Of a stretch of 6,837 nt of DNA, positions 6,271-6,837 are shown piece after piece. The notes under the pieces are model-generated. The model was given only the letters and a program-made list of their open reading frames with translations, was not told where the DNA came from and made no database searches. The position numbers were made by a program, and so were the translations under genes. Location of the stretch: assembly GCA_019115425.1 (NCBI GenBank), contig DXDO01000051.1:1-6837 (forward strand), written 5' to 3'. Each line of letters starts with the position of its first letter. The stretch's first letter is position 1. Source of the DNA: Candidatus Agathobaculum merdigallinarum. GTDB taxonomy: Bacteria; Bacillota; Clostridia; Oscillospirales; Butyricicoccaceae.

Positions 6271-6502
6271 TTACACCCGCACATCCACGGTCCCCGTTGG
6301 GACCATCTCGCCCTCCTTACGCTCCTCTGTTGACACTCGCACTTTTAGACCCTGAAATTCTTTTATTCTATCTATCGGCAACTTTTGGGAGAAGTTTATA
6401 AAAAGCAGGGCAATCTGGAATTGTTTCAAAATGCCGGTTGAGATATTCTCAATCATAAAGCCCGCCAGATTTACCGGACCTTTGGCGGATGAGTGCGGCA
6501 AT
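6271..6502 (-). pseudogene. Remnant of an unrecognised gene: one in-frame stop and a 4-bp duplication frameshift
   Basis: On the minus strand, one frame reads IAALIRQRSGKSGGLYD, a TGA (6451-6449), then EYLNRHFETIPDC and PAFYKLLPKVADR, and stops at TAG (6370-6368). At that point the sequence contains GATAGATAG (6376-6368), a tandem copy of GATA. Removing one copy rejoins the frame to IKEFQGLKVRVSTEERK and EGEMVPTGTVDVRV, ending at TAA 6273-6271. The rejoined peptide has balanced, protein-like composition, whereas the uninterrupted frame over 6528-6271 is hydrophobic and begins within the insertion sequence end. The TGA could be a changed Trp codon. The upstream part is missing, apparently cut by the IS end at about 6502. 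Family unknown; the reconstruction is inference. Confidence 0.42.
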
Positions 6503-6530
6503 GTGGAATAGTCAAGAAAAGCGTACACCG
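6502..6530. repeat. Probable terminal inverted repeat of the IS3-family element
   Basis: TG-starting stretch with GTCAAGAAAAGCG just outside the transposase stop. Resemblance to IS3-family ends is from memory of the family; the partner repeat lies beyond the right edge. Confidence 0.42.
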
Positions 6531-6542
6531 AAGAGCGAAGTA

Positions 6543-6837
6543 TTAAGCGGCGAGAAAACGCTTAGCGAAGCGTGCACGTTTGACCAGAGGTGGGAGGTTA
6601 TCCTCGTTGGCTGTGTTGCGCCGGCGGCGGTTGTAATAGGTCTCGATCCAGCGGAAGACAAGGTGACGCACCAGCTCCCTTGGCATACGGGAGCAGTGGA
6701 GCCGGTAAACCGCATTGCGCAGGGCATCGCCGCACAGGCCGGCACGCATATGACGCTTCATGGCAAAGCCGACGATCGCTCCATCATAGCAGTCCAGCAC
6801 AGCGGCCAGATACAGCTTGCCATCCACGCATTTGATC
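6543..6837 (-). pseudogene. IS3-family transposase OrfB remnant, internally deleted and cut by window edge
   Basis: The open frame (stop TAA 6545-6543; first full visible codon 6836-6834) reads IKCVDGKLYLAAVLDCYDG, then AIVGFAMKRHMRAGLCGDAL, typical of the DDE integrase core just after the first catalytic Asp (expected in a TDITYI-like motif beyond the edge). It then passes directly from RNAVYRL to SRMPRELVRHLVFRWIETYY and NRRRRNTANEDNLPPLV, the C-terminal region of the same protein. In intact relatives about 60 residues lie between, including the HSDRGSQY motif with the second Asp and the catalytic Glu (ESFF-like). Both are absent although the frame stays open, so this looks like an in-frame internal deletion giving an inactive transposase. 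Family assignment is strong; the deletion size is an estimate from family knowledge. Confidence 0.82.

Larger units (their letters stand above)
6502..6837 (-). mobile_element. IS3-family insertion sequence, one end and 3' part (runs off window)
   Basis: The element holds the transposase remnant and, beyond its stop, a stretch resembling IS3-family termini. It starts with TG and includes GTCAAGAAAAGCGTACACC (6511-6529), like the GTCAAGAAAAGTGGACACC type of end in clostridial IS3 relatives. The outer boundary is placed at TG 6502 or 6504; the other end and the target duplication are outside the window, so the boundary is approximate. Confidence 0.6.

Noticed and set aside
6271..6528. Intact 85-residue minus-strand protein
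   Set aside because: Its first codons lie inside the IS end, and its middle is less protein-like than the alternative frame, which fits a broken gene better.
1..6837. CRISPR arrays, tRNA, rRNA or riboswitches
   Set aside because: No spaced direct repeats, cloverleaf or recognisable conserved RNA motif was seen on either strand.

Overview
The window looks like DNA from a moderately high-GC, low-redundancy gut-type Firmicute, probably a clostridial (Oscillospiraceae-like) genome. This is inferred from strong AGGAGG-type ribosome binding sites, tightly packed operonic genes, protein style and an IS3-family element; no rRNA or marker gene is present to confirm it.

Positions 1-5151 hold the 3' part of one plus-strand operon for building or modifying a cell-surface glycan. 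In order: the last residues of a protein with an MBOAT-like C-terminus (cut by the window edge); a membrane-anchored fusion of an SGNH-type domain and a NodB/CE4 polysaccharide deacetylase; a small acyl carrier protein; an FkbH-like HAD/acyltransferase enzyme; and a large polytopic membrane protein of GT-C glycosyltransferase style. Gaps are 31, 26 and 3 nt, followed by a 4-nt ATGA overlap. The set parallels the Dlt system (MBOAT DltB, carrier DltC, SGNH-like DltD), but the adenylating enzyme DltA is replaced by an FkbH-like enzyme, a family that loads glycolysis-derived glyceryl groups onto carrier proteins. The best hypothesis is a Dlt-like pathway that exports a glycerate-type acyl group onto a surface polysaccharide, with a deacetylase tailoring the same polymer.

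Positions 5152-5372 are intergenic between convergent genes and contain a long GC-rich hairpin that probably ends transcription from both sides. Positions 5373-6176 (minus) encode an unrecognised, highly charged, coiled-coil-like cytoplasmic protein with a strong ribosome binding site.

Positions 6271-6837 are decayed DNA. An apparent pseudogene, readable only by passing one stop and removing a 4-bp tandem duplication, is abutted by the end of an IS3-family insertion sequence. Its transposase runs off the right edge and lacks the middle of its catalytic domain.
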